Assembly: GCA_030045175.1 (NCBI GenBank)
Contig: JASIBM010000132.1
Coordinates: 1 to 6,797 of the forward strand
Source of the DNA: Streptosporangiaceae bacterium
Lineage (GTDB): Bacteria; Actinomycetota; Actinomycetes; Streptosporangiales; Streptosporangiaceae
Length of the DNA stretch: 6,797 bases
Direction of reading: 5' to 3'
Below the pieces are notes generated by a model. That model was not told the DNA's origin and made no database searches. It saw only the letters and a program-made list of their open reading frames with translations. This document shows, piece after piece, positions 6,716 to 6,797 of this stretch; the first letter of the stretch is position 1, and every line of letters starts with the position of its first letter. A program made the position numbers and the translations under genes.

Positions 6716-6727
6716 AAGTACATAATG
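6716..6727 (-). promoter_or_regulatory. Putative -10 element for leaderless transcription of the membrane-protein gene
   Basis: On the minus strand the sequence before the ATG reads CATTATGTACTT. CATTAT (6727 to 6722) keeps the key A at -11 and T at -7. Counting on, the first transcribed base would be 6715, the A of the start codon. It is AT-rich in an otherwise very GC-rich area, and no Shine-Dalgarno sequence is present. No good -35 was found at 16-19 bp. Confidence 0.45.
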
Positions 6728-6750
6728 CAGCGGTTCAAACGAACGCGGTA

Positions 6751-6797
6751 GCGCGAGCGCCCAGGGCGCGAGGCGCGGGGGCGCGAGGCGCGGGGGC
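6751..6797. repeat. 15-bp G-rich tandem repeat, cut by the window edge
   Basis: GCGCGAGGCGCGGGG occurs twice exactly, at 6766-6780 and 6781-6795, and the last two bases begin a third copy. A degenerate copy in the same phase (GCGCGAGCGCCCAGG, 10 of 15 matching) sits at 6751-6765. The array lies upstream of the leftward membrane-protein gene and continues beyond the window. Its full length and role cannot be judged here. Confidence 0.8.

Overview
This window is very GC-rich. Its codons end mostly in G or C, and it is packed with secreted repeat proteins typical of actinomycetes. It most likely comes from a chromosome of a high-GC, sporulating-type actinobacterium (Streptosporangiales, Catenulisporales or similar). 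That placement rests on composition and protein style, with no marker gene to confirm it. No tRNA, rRNA, CRISPR array, transposase or integrase was seen.

Layout. (1) Bases 2-2248 (+) carry the 3' part of a secreted protein. It has an S53 (sedolisin/kumamolisin-type) peptidase fold, then an Ig-like domain, then two consecutive ricin-type beta-trefoil lectin units. The reading frame runs off the left edge, so the start lies outside the window. All catalytic positions of the peptidase appear to be replaced. (2) After 41 bp, bases 2290-4611 (+) encode a secreted pentapeptide-repeat protein of 773 residues. It has about 63 pentapeptides in four stacks, separated by three related linker modules, followed by an Ig-like and a C-terminal beta domain. 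(3) After 114 bp, bases 4726-5913 (+) encode a probable lipoprotein of 395 residues made almost wholly of seven AWAVG/WNG repeats, suggesting a seven-bladed beta-propeller. (4) Convergent to these, bases 6715-5960 (-) encode a single-pass membrane protein with a DUF2510-like N-terminus and an extracytoplasmic beta-rich domain. Its promoter looks leaderless. The right end enters a 15-bp G-rich tandem repeat that is cut by the window edge.

How they may work together. The three forward genes all encode exported, non-enzymatic-looking binding or scaffold proteins, and the first two are close enough to be co-transcribed. A pseudopeptidase-lectin, a long beta-helix and a propeller lipoprotein side by side would suit a cell-surface or matrix binding function. 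This is inference from neighbourhood and architecture only. The most unusual single observation is the concerted loss of the S53 active site in a protein whose fold signature is otherwise well kept.
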